Assembly: GCF_905475345.1 (NCBI RefSeq)
Contig: NC_066588.1
Location: 11,091,473 to 11,155,472 of the forward strand
Direction of reading: 5' to 3'
From: Vespula vulgaris
Taxonomy: Eukaryota; Arthropoda; Insecta; Hymenoptera; Vespidae
DNA: 64,000 nt
Shown here in pieces: positions 23,331 to 34,315 of this stretch; positions within the stretch are counted from its first letter, which is position 1, and every line of letters starts with the position of its first letter. Below the pieces are notes generated by a model, which saw only the letters and a list, made by a program, of their open reading frames with translations, was not told the origin of the DNA and made no database searches. The position numbers were made by a program, and so were the translations under genes.

Positions 23331-26300
23331 GGATGGTGGCGTTGGTGGGTGCGGGCTTTGAGCTTACCGCGGCTTTGTGCACGGTGTCCCTTATGGGTTC
23401 CACGTCTGCGTTTAATATCGACAAAGTGCTTGGGCAAAAACCGACTGAATTATTAATTATCTATTGCGTGGCGAACGTAGCGTTTGGAATCTCCTGGTCA
23501 TGCGTTGTCCGATAAATCGGTAGAACGAGTTTCGACAAAAAATCAACGTTTCTTCGGTACTTCCAGTACAATTAAATAAGTTATTTTCTTATCTGCTTTT
23601 GAATGATCTACAAAATATTTACATAATGTAACTTGAATAATATGAAAATTATTGACACGATTGAAGAAGACGATATTAAGATAAGTTTTAGTAATATTTT
23701 CATTGAGAAAGGAAGAAAAAAAGAGAAAAAGAAACAAAGAAAAGGAAAAAAAAATAGAAAGAAATTGTCGAGATGTAAGAGATTGTATCTGAACGTTTGT
23801 ACTTACGTAGACTAATGTTGTAAAAGGAGCGCAAGTGTTTCTCCGATTGAAAAGTGAAAAAGGAACTTGTGTATATATCCCAGAACTCTTTGATCTTTCC
23901 AAATGTTTTGAAATATTGTCGTACGCCAAACGCCATCCTGTTCATTTCCTAAATGGATCATGCACCATTCCTTGCAAAAACCTATACAAATTTACAAATT
24001 TTTTTGTTATAACGAAATAGTATATCAAGACGCTGAATATAATATTTACAATTGTACACATTGTTGGTATATATAATTTTTTTTTCTTATCATATATATA
24101 TATGTGTGTGTGTGTGTGTGTTTGTATGAAATATATGTATATGTAAAATACAAGTATATTCGTATGTAGTTGAATTGCAGACCGCATCTACACAATACAT
24201 ACGTCCATGAATATACTTTTTGCTCGTGAAGCCTTGAACTCCGAAAGCTCAATAAAAGTAAACTTTTTCCATTCTTTCATTTTTATCGTTTCACTTCTAT
24301 TTATCTGCCATCCAGGCCGTGTATTCGTTCAACGTATGTATGTACTACCTTCCGTCCATGCATCGAGTCGAGCGAGAAAGAAAGCTATTCATTTTTCACG
24401 AGCGTATAAATGCGAGTTATTAATATACTGGTATTATGAAGTAGAGGGTCGGTAATTAGCGGTCGGTTCATCAGTCACTCGTCCGTATCCTTACCGATCA
24501 TGGCCGGGGAATCGGGCAGAAGATAAAAGGTCCAAAGCAAGAAAGCGACCTACGTCCCTGTCCATCTTGGAACGCGAGACACATTAAAGAGCTAATCGAC
24601 TGAGCCTTCTTATGAGAAACACGAAGATGAGTAGGCCTATTGCAAAAATTGCAACGATGTTAATTTTGTTGTCGATGCTTTCGATAGAAATTTTTCTAGA
24701 AGGAACAAAACTAAAAATAAAAAAGTTGAAAGTTGAAAGTTGAAAAGATAAAATACCAAATAGTGTTAATAGTTGTTGAACAATAACAACTACTCCAGAT
24801 CGTGGTCAAAGATTATAACTGTTTTTTAAGTAACAACGTGTAAAGATATTTCCAATAAAGAAGAAAAAAAAAGTAATAAGAAAATAAACATAAAAATAAA
24901 AATAAGATCGAAAAAAGAAACGCGTTAAAAATCGAAGATGTAGCTCGGATAGATTCGCGCAGAAAGGAAGAAGGCGTGCACGCACGTCGTAGAAAAGACA
25001 GGAAGTGCGTGGAACTGTGATTGGCTGTCCAGAGTCGGTTGCCACTAGCTGTGTGACCTCTGACCCCACCCTCGTGGGGCGCGCGCACGTCTCCAACCCT
25101 GAAGGAAGTAATTACTGTACCCACCACCGCTCGATAACTGACACGCTATCATCTACAGTGCGCACCGTAGCTTAATGCACCTTCCTTCCACGTACTACGC
25201 TCTTCCCTCTTCCTCTCCACCGTGCACGTGCTCTCTCTTTCGTTTGTAAACACACGCCTGACATACTGGCTTACGTATGCATATAAAAATCTTATTTATT
25301 TTATAGTATCTCTAGCGAGTGTTATATCTGTAACAATGTCCTATATAAATATAAAAACAAACAGATATGTTTTATCATATTTTTAAATACACGATATCCC
25401 TTTCGTATCAATTACAAGAAATAGTATTAAAAAATAAAATATTTACTCTGTTTTGAATTATTGTACTCTTTTGAACATGACATACAGTGATATTAAAGAT
25501 CATCCATCTCAATATTTTAGTCATTCTTTTTAGATTTGTAGAAAAAGAAAGAGAGAATAAAAGACGTTCTATTTTCGACTTTGATAGAGGGTGGCTTCTT
25601 TCTGATAAACCGTAAGGAGTATCGCGCAGAAGGTCATCCCAAGCAGTATTCTCATTGGCAGCCCGTTTCCTAGCTAGCATCGCGATTGGTCGAAGGTCGT
25701 GGGTCGCCTCACCTACCTCAATCCAACGTGACCTCCCACGCGACCTCGCGAGATAATCGCTACGCTTCTCCACCCTTCCACAGGCCACCCCTACGTAAGT
25801 TCCTATCGTATTAGCGTATACGTTCGCAGCTGGAGAATATTTTCCACTTTCATTCAATCGTTTAGATTATTTCTGAGAATCCACGAAACGAACGTCTTTC
25901 ATCAATTCCAACAATTCATTTTCACAACAATTATATCAACATTACATCTATCCAACAACGTTTCCTATATATTTTTTGTACCCCATGAAAAATTCTTAAA
26001 AGACATTATATCCTAGACATTACAACGTCTCGGTAAATGTTTTATTTCGAAACGACTGATCACCCTTTAGAGATTTTTTATTTGGGGTTTGTCCTGACAG
26101 AAGTCAGTACTAAAAGGAGCACACGGTAATGTCGCAAACTCATCGATCAAGAGTGTGACAAGCAGCAAAGCGTGGCGATTAACGTCCAATGGGGGAGAGC
26201 TTTTTTTTACCGCAGTTCTTTATTATTAGACGAGGATGCATCGTCTGCCGAACTCGCGGCAGAGGGTGAAAACGTCGAGGCGTAAAGATCCGATCTGAAT

Positions 26301-27111
26301 TTAGCGCAAGATCATGAAGATCGGACCTTTCTAGCCGGAGGGTTGCGTCCTATCGCTTTCTACGATATTGACTTCACGTTCTTGTTGTTCCTTCTTCTTT
26401 GTTCCTTTTCTTCACTTTCCTTTTCTTTCCTTTCTTTCCGCCGATACACTCTATCCGCACATTACGTTTTATGATACATTACTCAGACCTTCTCTTATAA
26501 AAAATAATATTGCTATTGATATCGAAAATTGTCGATAGACGAAGGTATCTTGTCTTATCGAAGGGTAGCTTATTTTTTCCTTCCTCGAGTGTTATATACA
26601 TTTGTGAGAAAATAATGCAAAGAGGAGCGTGAACGTTTTATTTGAGATCTTTTTTTACTTTGCAATAAATAAATACTCGCATTAAAATAAACAAAGTCTT
26701 GGGAAATAAAAAAAATGTATATAGACTTTATTAAAAAAAAAAAAAAAAAAAAATAGAAATGAAAGAATTCAAAATTGAACGATTTATATCCAAGAAACGA
26801 ACTTGTAATCAGAAACGATTATGATCACATCCACGTAGCATTAAGCGCAGTTATTGTGTAGTGGGAGAACTAAGAGACATAATATAATTACTGTAATGCA
26901 ATTAGTCGAGACGCGTGATGCTCTGCTTTTTGTCTCTAGAAAACGGCTGCTCTTAGGAGAGATTAGATCAAGCAAGTAACCTTACCATATAATCAGGAGC
27001 ATCTGTGCAAAGTTAATCTAGATTACTAGCTAGCTATCTTCGATGAACATTTGATTTTCTTGAAGATCTAAGAAGGATTAAGATTAACAGGTATTATAGG
27101 ATGAATATGTC

Positions 27112-27161
<50 letters not shown>

Positions 27162-27304
27162 ATAATTATCGATATTTTTAATCCATGAAATACAAAATTT
27201 TAATTGTAAACTAATAGCGATAGAAATAAACTAAAATTATGACGTAGTATAATAAATAATAATACAATTTATAACTATGTCTTTAAAAAATAAGTCCTCT
27301 TTCC
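23331..27304. other. Non-coding DNA with CCAAT-containing GC-richer islands
   Basis: A GTGT run lies at about 24,103-24,121, poly-A stretches at about 23,020-23,043 and 26,732-26,753, and a TA run at 27,116-27,153. Islands at about 24,960-25,260 and 25,600-25,810 contain CCAAT/ATTGG boxes and, in the first, a DR1-type motif. The 149-codon minus-strand frame at 25,408-25,857 has no recognisable family. Confidence 0.6.
24960..25260. promoter_or_regulatory. GC-richer island with DR1 and CCAAT motifs
   Basis: Contains GATTGGCTG near 25,019 and TGACCTCTGACCCC at 25,054-25,067, which on the minus strand is a direct repeat of AGGTCA-like half-sites with 1-bp spacing, the classical HNF4/USP-type DR1. 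No adjacent gene start is visible. Confidence 0.3.
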
Positions 27305-30300
27305 TCAAGCCTTTGCAGTATCATGTATACTTCTATAACGGTCTTCTATAAAACGAAAGAGAGAATCGATGCAAGAAGATGATGACATCTCATGAACGGT
27401 ATGACCTACATAAATCAAAAGTATTATCAGTATATGTACAAATGTCGTTGTCAAAAATTCAAAAAAAAAAAATCTTACCAGCAGAAACTCGCTCTATATC
27501 TCCACTCGGACAAAGTACAGGTGTATCCAAAGGCTTATCCGAACATACCCAGTTTTTCGATATCTACGATTACAAGAACCAAAATAAAATTTGGAAGGAA
27601 AGAAAACAAAAAAAAAACGAAAAACAAAGAAAAAGAAAGAAGAAATAAAATCTTACTGAAGAAAGAAAACACTACTCGGTTGATACTTGCAAAAGGATAT
27701 AGAATATCGTCGCAAGGTAAGACAACTTAAAACTTCGTTTTTAAGGCTTCCAAAGAAACATTCGATTTCTGACCATCTGCAACCGCAAGAACGAAACTAG
27801 AAGATGCAAGTTCCCGTAACGAAAATACGGTAATACGTTCTTCTTCGAGGGTATATCCTTACGCAAGAAACGATGGCACGTGCGATCGAGAAGGAAACCG
27901 CAACGTGAAATCGAATATACGCGGTTCGGCCAACGAGGATCGTTTTAGGGAACTATTCTCGATTGTCGACCGACCGAATCAATTCCATTTGCTGTTTACT
28001 CAAAAGCGGCTAGCGTTACGTAAACACGGTAGATCACTCTAACACGAAACTATCCCTATTATCTGTGCACCTGATAAACGTATATCGATATGCAGACTCG
28101 TTTGACTAACATTGTGCAAATAACCATCGTGATTATTACCGTAATAAGGACATTCGACGTCGCTTTTAAACAGAACGATCGACGTAGTATAGCACATAGA
28201 ACGATGCTACCAGTTCTCTTTACCTGCGCTTCGCAAAATCCTCGTCGAATCCCGGCACTAATCGAACCAAGTCGAGCCTAAGTTAAGTTGAATCGAGTTA
28301 GAGCGCATCCTCGGGGGAAATGTCGTCGATTATATTTGCGCTCGAAGTACCGAAGTTCCAGAGAGAAAGAGAGAGAACGCATTGGTACAAACCACGGTTG
28401 GTACTTCTGTTTGCACCGGCACTCTAATTGATTATTTGACGTCTCTGATAATGCGATGATGGTCGCTCTACCATTCTCTTACTAGTTTGCTATGCACACT
28501 CTGAGATGGGACTGATTTTGCAATGGAACGGATTGCAAAATCAGCAGGTGTTAAAGATTTTTCAACAAAAATTTGAAATACTAAGTAACGTATGCCGTTA
28601 TAATTTGTCTTTGCTTTTTTTTAGAAAAGATTCTTTTTCTCAACTTCTTCCTATCGACCTAGTTTAAAATGTACTTTTAAATTAGTTAAATTAATATAAC
28701 GTTATACGTTAATATTTATACGTTTCGCTATGTTCATTCTAAACAATAGTTGCTCGTACTTATGTACATATGTACATTTATAACAGATGATCGATCGCTT
28801 TTTTTTTTGTCGTCGTTTTTCATAGTCGAAATACAAAAAAGTAGGATATCAAACAGATTTCGAAGCACGACCACCGACCGAGCGTATAAATACAACTCAA
28901 TACCACTTAAAGACTATAGACTCTATAGAGCTAATACAAGAAGTCATACTGTGCGTCTCGCTATCATTGTAAATCTACAAATCGATAAATGAATAAATGT
29001 CATTTATATGAATAGATATACTATCATCTAGCAAAATTAATTTACTATTTTAATGAACGTTTTATCTTAATTTTCTATATAAAAATGAATTTTTTATAAA
29101 CATTTTCTATATCTGCTTGAATTTGTACATAAAATCGGTTAAGTGTGTTTCCATTATTCTCAACAGACAATATTCAACTGCAATCTCCATGAGTAAATAT
29201 ACCACATACCGAGTGAAAAGAGAAACTGAAGTACCACTCGGTAACGTAGAACGCTAATAAAGAGAATCACGCGGTGCTTTTGTCGATCGGCAAGCTACAG
29301 ATGGTCAAATCAACTCCCTACATTCGTTTTTTCTATTGGTTAAGTCTCAGTCGTTATATTATCTTAATAAAAGATTATCAAATTGATAATGTTGATAACA
29401 TACCTTCACTACATGTTCGAATCCTTTGGATCGTGCAATATGTACAGAATCTGTTAAGCCAACAGCAAAAACCTTTCTTTTAAATTCCTCAACATGATCC
29501 ATTGCCTATAAATATGGAATAATAATCATTGAATTAATAAGTTTTTTTTTTTAATTATAAATGTTAATAATATCAAATAACTTGCAAATTTGACTATGCA
29601 CTCTCCACCGTAACTGTGTGCTACTATAGCAACATATTTAGAATTTGATGGTCCGATATAGTCATTCCATACTGTTTTCAAATGTTCATGAGGATCTCCA
29701 CTACCCTGTTCATAAATTTTTTGTATCGCTTACAAAATATATTTCTCAAATAAAATACATAGCTTTGTTAAAACAAACTTTAATAGAAACCTTAATTTTA
29801 CTTGGTTTTCCTTTAATTAATCTGAAGTTATCGTTGGTATTCAATACAAACAATCCATAACCCAAATCTTTAGCTTTTCTAATATACGGTATTTGAGTTC
29901 CGGTAAAAAGGCTATCATTTATAATTAAACGTCTAGCCCATTGTCCAGCTCTGACAACGCCACTACCATGAATCAAAATTAATATTTTTTCATTTTCTAA
30001 AGCATCGTTTGATGCAAATATAAAAGACTTTTTGTTTTCTGAAATAGTACTTTGTTTCGGTAATGGTAATCTATTTAAACCTTCTTTCTCCAACAAACTA
30101 TATACATATTCATTAATAACCTGTAATTGAAGCATTATGCATTATAAAATATTGATATATATAATAATTAATATATAAATAAATCGATACAACTTACTTC
30201 ACCTAACGCTTCATAACGTTTTTGATTGTATTGTGGATTCTCGCTTACATTAAATTCAAAACCTTCATTAATCAACAAACCTGTTTCTGTATTTAATTTC

Positions 30301-30537
30301 TTTAATTTTCCATCTATTATTAAAATAAAAATTTTAAATATCATATTGATATCTTTCAAATATTTTGTTTCTATATCAAATACTTGTTTTCTATATCATA
30401 TTGAATATACAATATATATATTGTAAGAAATACAAAATATATATGCATATATGTATAAAAAAGTTAGCATTGAGCATACCTGCGTCAAAATCATATCCAA
30501 ATTCATTGAGAGACTTTGGAAAATCAGAACAGGCCAT
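27305..30537 (-). CDS. FAM172A: ARB2A / FAM172A-like cotranscriptional regulator, 7 exons, 303 aa
   Basis: Homologue of vertebrate FAM172A (ARB2A) and the Arb2 domain of fission yeast; family members act with Argonaute proteins in chromatin silencing and alternative splicing, mainly in the nucleus (family knowledge). Exons, 5' to 3': 30,537-30,480, 30,313-30,198, 30,120-29,791, 29,705-29,586, 29,505-29,404, 27,563-27,479, 27,405-27,305; phases are consistent and the stop is TGA at 27,307-27,305. Visible landmarks are an alpha/beta-hydrolase-like HGSG (residues 109-112), the nucleophile-elbow motif AHSYGG (197-202, Ser199), LTDSVH, then NWVCSDKPLDTP and SAGHTVHEM near the C-terminus. The start MACSDFPKSL is the first in-frame Met of the conserved N-terminus. 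It is shorter than the human protein (about 416 aa, from memory). The last two exons lie beyond a 1.84-kb intron and are easily missed. The third exon could instead end at 29,779 (four extra codons). One donor appears to be GC rather than GT. Confidence 0.88.
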
Positions 30538-30699
30538 CGTAGTTATGCCTAACAACTGAATAAAATTAATATAATAGTATTCAATACAATTAAGTTCAAA
30601 ACATTTTATTACTTTATTACAATATAACCTTATTACCTTATGCAGAATAATAAAATTAATAATTTCTACATAATTAATATTGAAAATATAATACAGTAA

Positions 30700-30905
30700 T
30701 GTAGTTCTTCGATAAAAATAGAAAAAATATACTTAACTGCATTTATTACGCCAAAACATTGAGGAAAACATCGATAAACATTTATACCTGTTTTTCGAAC
30801 GATATTTCGAAGTGACATCGTAAATCAACAATGGCGCCAAATGCAATTCGATTATCGAAGTAATGTTGAAATATTATCGATACATTATCGAAGAAATATT
30901 GAAAT
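30700..30905 (-). promoter_or_regulatory. Probable promoter/5' region of the FAM172A homologue with DRE motif
   Basis: This lies 160 to 370 bp upstream of the FAM172A-like start codon. It contains a perfect TATCGATA at 30,875-30,882, the DRE bound by DREF in insect housekeeping promoters, plus a partial ATCGATA near 30,770. No TATA box was seen. Assignment as promoter is inference from position and motif. Confidence 0.4.
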
Positions 30906-31661
30906 TTAATTTTTCTCATTTATATTACTCGCAAAAAAGAGAACTACTCTTCTACGCAATTTTATGAAATTGTAATCTAAAATAAAGAAAACGAGTAATT
31001 GCTAAACATTTAAGAAGATTTGTTACAAAATTTTGTTATTAAATTGTTATAATTACAAATATATGGACCACATAAAAATCAATGAATCAATAAAAAATAA
31101 ACAATTTTTATTTTAATTTAACCAATAATATAATCTTTTTATTTCAATTACAATATTAACTTACAATAAAAGATATAAAAATTGAAACACAGTTCTCATT
31201 TTATATACCATAAACACGTATTTTAAACTACAATAATATATATATTATCAGAATTTAATAATATATATATTTTTGTATTAATTTTCAATAAGTATACTCA
31301 ATTTCTGATTTTTATGTATTAAGAATTTGTCACGTTTGTAATATTATAAGTTATAATTTCAGATTAAATTTTAAAACATATATATGTACAAACAGATGTA
31401 TATTGTCAAAAATATAAAAAAATATCTTTTTATAAGTCGCAATTTCTACTATTTATCATTAATCAACAACTATATTGACAATTATTGTAAAAAATATATA
31501 CTTGAAATCTGTAATATTATTATATATATCAGATAAAATCTAAGTTTTAAGACTACAAGTCCATAATTATTTCATCTAAAAATATATAAATGAAAACATA
31601 TATTCTATTTTTTTTTCTTTTTTTTTCTTTTCTTTTTTTAATGTATTAACTATTTTACTTT

Positions 31662-31682
31662 AGCTTAATTTTGAATTAAGCT
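31662..31682 (-). other. Perfect 9-bp-arm hairpin just after the dehydrogenase stop
   Basis: The 21 bases read AGCTTAATT, a 3-base loop, then AATTAAGCT: a perfect inverted repeat beginning about 10 nt after the stop codon at 31,692-31,694. It would form a stem-loop in the 3' untranslated region. Function is unknown; it may be chance in AT-rich DNA. Confidence 0.5.
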
Positions 31683-31691
31683 ATTATTTCC

Positions 31692-34284
31692 TTATTTGCA
31701 ATGGATCATAACTTTGATTACACCACTTTCTGCTTTTGTTTGCGCAAACGCTGCAACAGTATCCTCTATTTTGTAGTTGTGAGTTATAAGTGGTTTCACA
31801 TCTATTTTTTTCGAAGATAACAGTTCTAATGCATCACCATAGCTGGAAATTAATTTCATTAATTTCAGTAACTATGCTTTATAACTTAAATATACAGCTA
31901 TACATATAAAGTTAAACTAAAACATTATTTCTCTAACAAATACTTACTCGTTAGCATATCTAAAAACACCTCTAATATCAACCTCTCTTACTAATGCATT
32001 CATAAGTGGAACTTGTACTTCAGGAGGACCACAACCAACCAAAACAATCACACCGCCTGATTTAGTTACCTGAAATAAATTTTTGTAATATATGATTGTA
32101 TTTAACAATTTTATTTAATATAAATATCATACTCACTAATATAGCTAAACGTATTGATGCTTGAGCACCAGATGCATCAATTGTCTGATCAGGATCATCA
32201 CCAAATAATTCATGAATCTTTTTTACATTTTCATTTTCAGAAACCTCACGTTTTGTTAGATATACCTCATCAGCTCCAAGCTTCTTAGCTACATCTAATT
32301 TATCTTGCTTTATATCTAAAAATAACATTTATTTTATTTTCTACAAAATTTATACAAGTACCTTAATAAATTAAAATTAAAAATAGATTCAAGCAAAAAT
32401 AAAATTTTTTAAATAATTCACTACTAACAAATAACATACCAGTAATAATAACTTTACTAGCACCCATAGCTTTAGCAACTAATAACGTTACTAAACCAAT
32501 TGGTCCAGCACCTAAAATTAACACTTTGGAACCAATCTTTACACCGGCACGTTTGCAAGCATGAACACCAACCGATAAGGGCTCCATAAGAGCTCCTTCT
32601 TCTAATGTTACATGATCAGGCAATCTATAAAATATAATAAATTCAAATACATTATAAGAATATTCAAATTTTTCTATCATACAAATTATTAAAAAATATA
32701 ATAAATCAACCTAAAGACAAACTGCCAATAACAATAATATTTTAATGAATAATATTTATCGAATAATTTCGATAAAACATTTATAATATTCAAATAATAT
32801 TTATATTTTATTCGTTTACCAGTTAATAATCATAACGATTTTTAAACTTTCTGCGCGTCCGAAATTAGTCCGAATTTATTAATATCATTTGTTTCAAATA
32901 ATTAATCGCAATTTGCTTTATTACATTTATGCTGAAAAAGATAATAACGAAGCAATAATTTTTTATTGAGTAATCCTGATATTGATAAATAAATAATAAT
33001 TAATATTATTATTGTACGTAACAAATTGATGCTTCATAATTTACTGAATTTTTTCAATAGATGTCGCCTCTAAAGCATGTACTGAAAACGAGTGAAATAT
33101 CGTATCTGTTTTATTTATTATCGATGAGTATATTTGTATGGTTTACGTGTATTCTTATTGGTCGTTGCGTGATAAGGCACAGATTTAAATAAGAAGCGTG
33201 TGTCTAACCGTCGTTCTTCAGGTATGAAGAAGTGTAACATTATAGAATTGTCTGCATGTTTATCATTGTAAAGTTTGATATACAATATATTGGTAGTTTC
33301 AGAGCAGTTATTTGAGACGTTTTATATTTTAATAGCAAATGGAATGTATATTTGTACGGAAGTTTAGGAGATTTATATAATTGAAAGTAATTGTAGAAAG
33401 CGTGTTACAACGAAGGACTGTTGTAAAGGACGAGGTTGGCTTTATTTTATTATTTATAGAAAGTTTAAATTATTTCATAATGATTATTTTATATAAAATA
33501 GAGAACGTGAAGTCTTTACTTGACTTGACGTAACATTCATTACTTATTTTGTATTGTTTTATGCTTTTGAATGTTTATTAGATCTCTTTTAGAAAAGAAC
33601 TTGATAGAAATTGTGTGTGTGTGATGCATTTAAAATATTTTAATAATAAAATACGTTAATATAGTAATATTTCAGAATAATTTATTTTGAAAGACTATTT
33701 TTTTAGTAATACTTTATTATATTTATTATTAAAGCATGGTTTTTATGATAAATTTATAAAGATATACACAACTGTCATATGAAAGAAGAAGCGAACAGAC
33801 GTGTAATTTTTATAATTAAAAATTAATATATTCCTTCACACTTAACAGATGGAATCTCGATTACCAAAACCTAACCATTTCTATAAAAAAGCTACGACTA
33901 TGATAGATATAGATTTAAAAAAAAAAAACCAAAGCATGACAAAAATTCAAACTGGCTTATCACGTGCAGTAAGCAGTACAAAACTTACAGATGATACAAA
34001 AAAAGACAAAAATATGTTAAATAATGATGGGAAATCTAATAACGAAAATGAATCTTTACCGCAAACTACACGTACAAAAAATATTGCTGCAATTACAAGA
34101 TCTAACGAGGCAATCAAAGCTATGAAAAGGCCAGGACCAATTGTGACAACTGCTAATACAAAGAAACCAAAAGTTAAAGTTAGCGTAAAGGCTATTACTC
34201 CAAGAAAAACATTAAAAACTGTATTGAAAACAAGAAATGGTATAAATCGACCTACTGAAAATAATACTAACAATAAGACTACTG

Positions 34285-34315
<31 letters not shown>

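Larger units (their letters stand above)
30538..31691. other. Intergenic DNA between the dehydrogenase 3' end and the FAM172A homologue
   Basis: About 1.15 kb of AT-rich sequence holding the 3' untranslated region of the dehydrogenase at the high-coordinate end and the FAM172A-like promoter at the low-coordinate end. No open frame with splice signals was recognised. A short hairpin lies next to the dehydrogenase stop (separate entry). Confidence 0.7.

Noticed and set aside
25408..25857. Minus-strand frame of 149 codons in a GC-richer island
   Set aside because: No recognisable domain, its C-terminal third runs into AT-rich DNA, and it overlaps CCAAT-containing sequence better explained as regulatory.
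27379..27730. Plus-strand frames rich in lysine
   Set aside because: They cover, on the other strand, the last exons of the FAM172A homologue and run into A-rich sequence.
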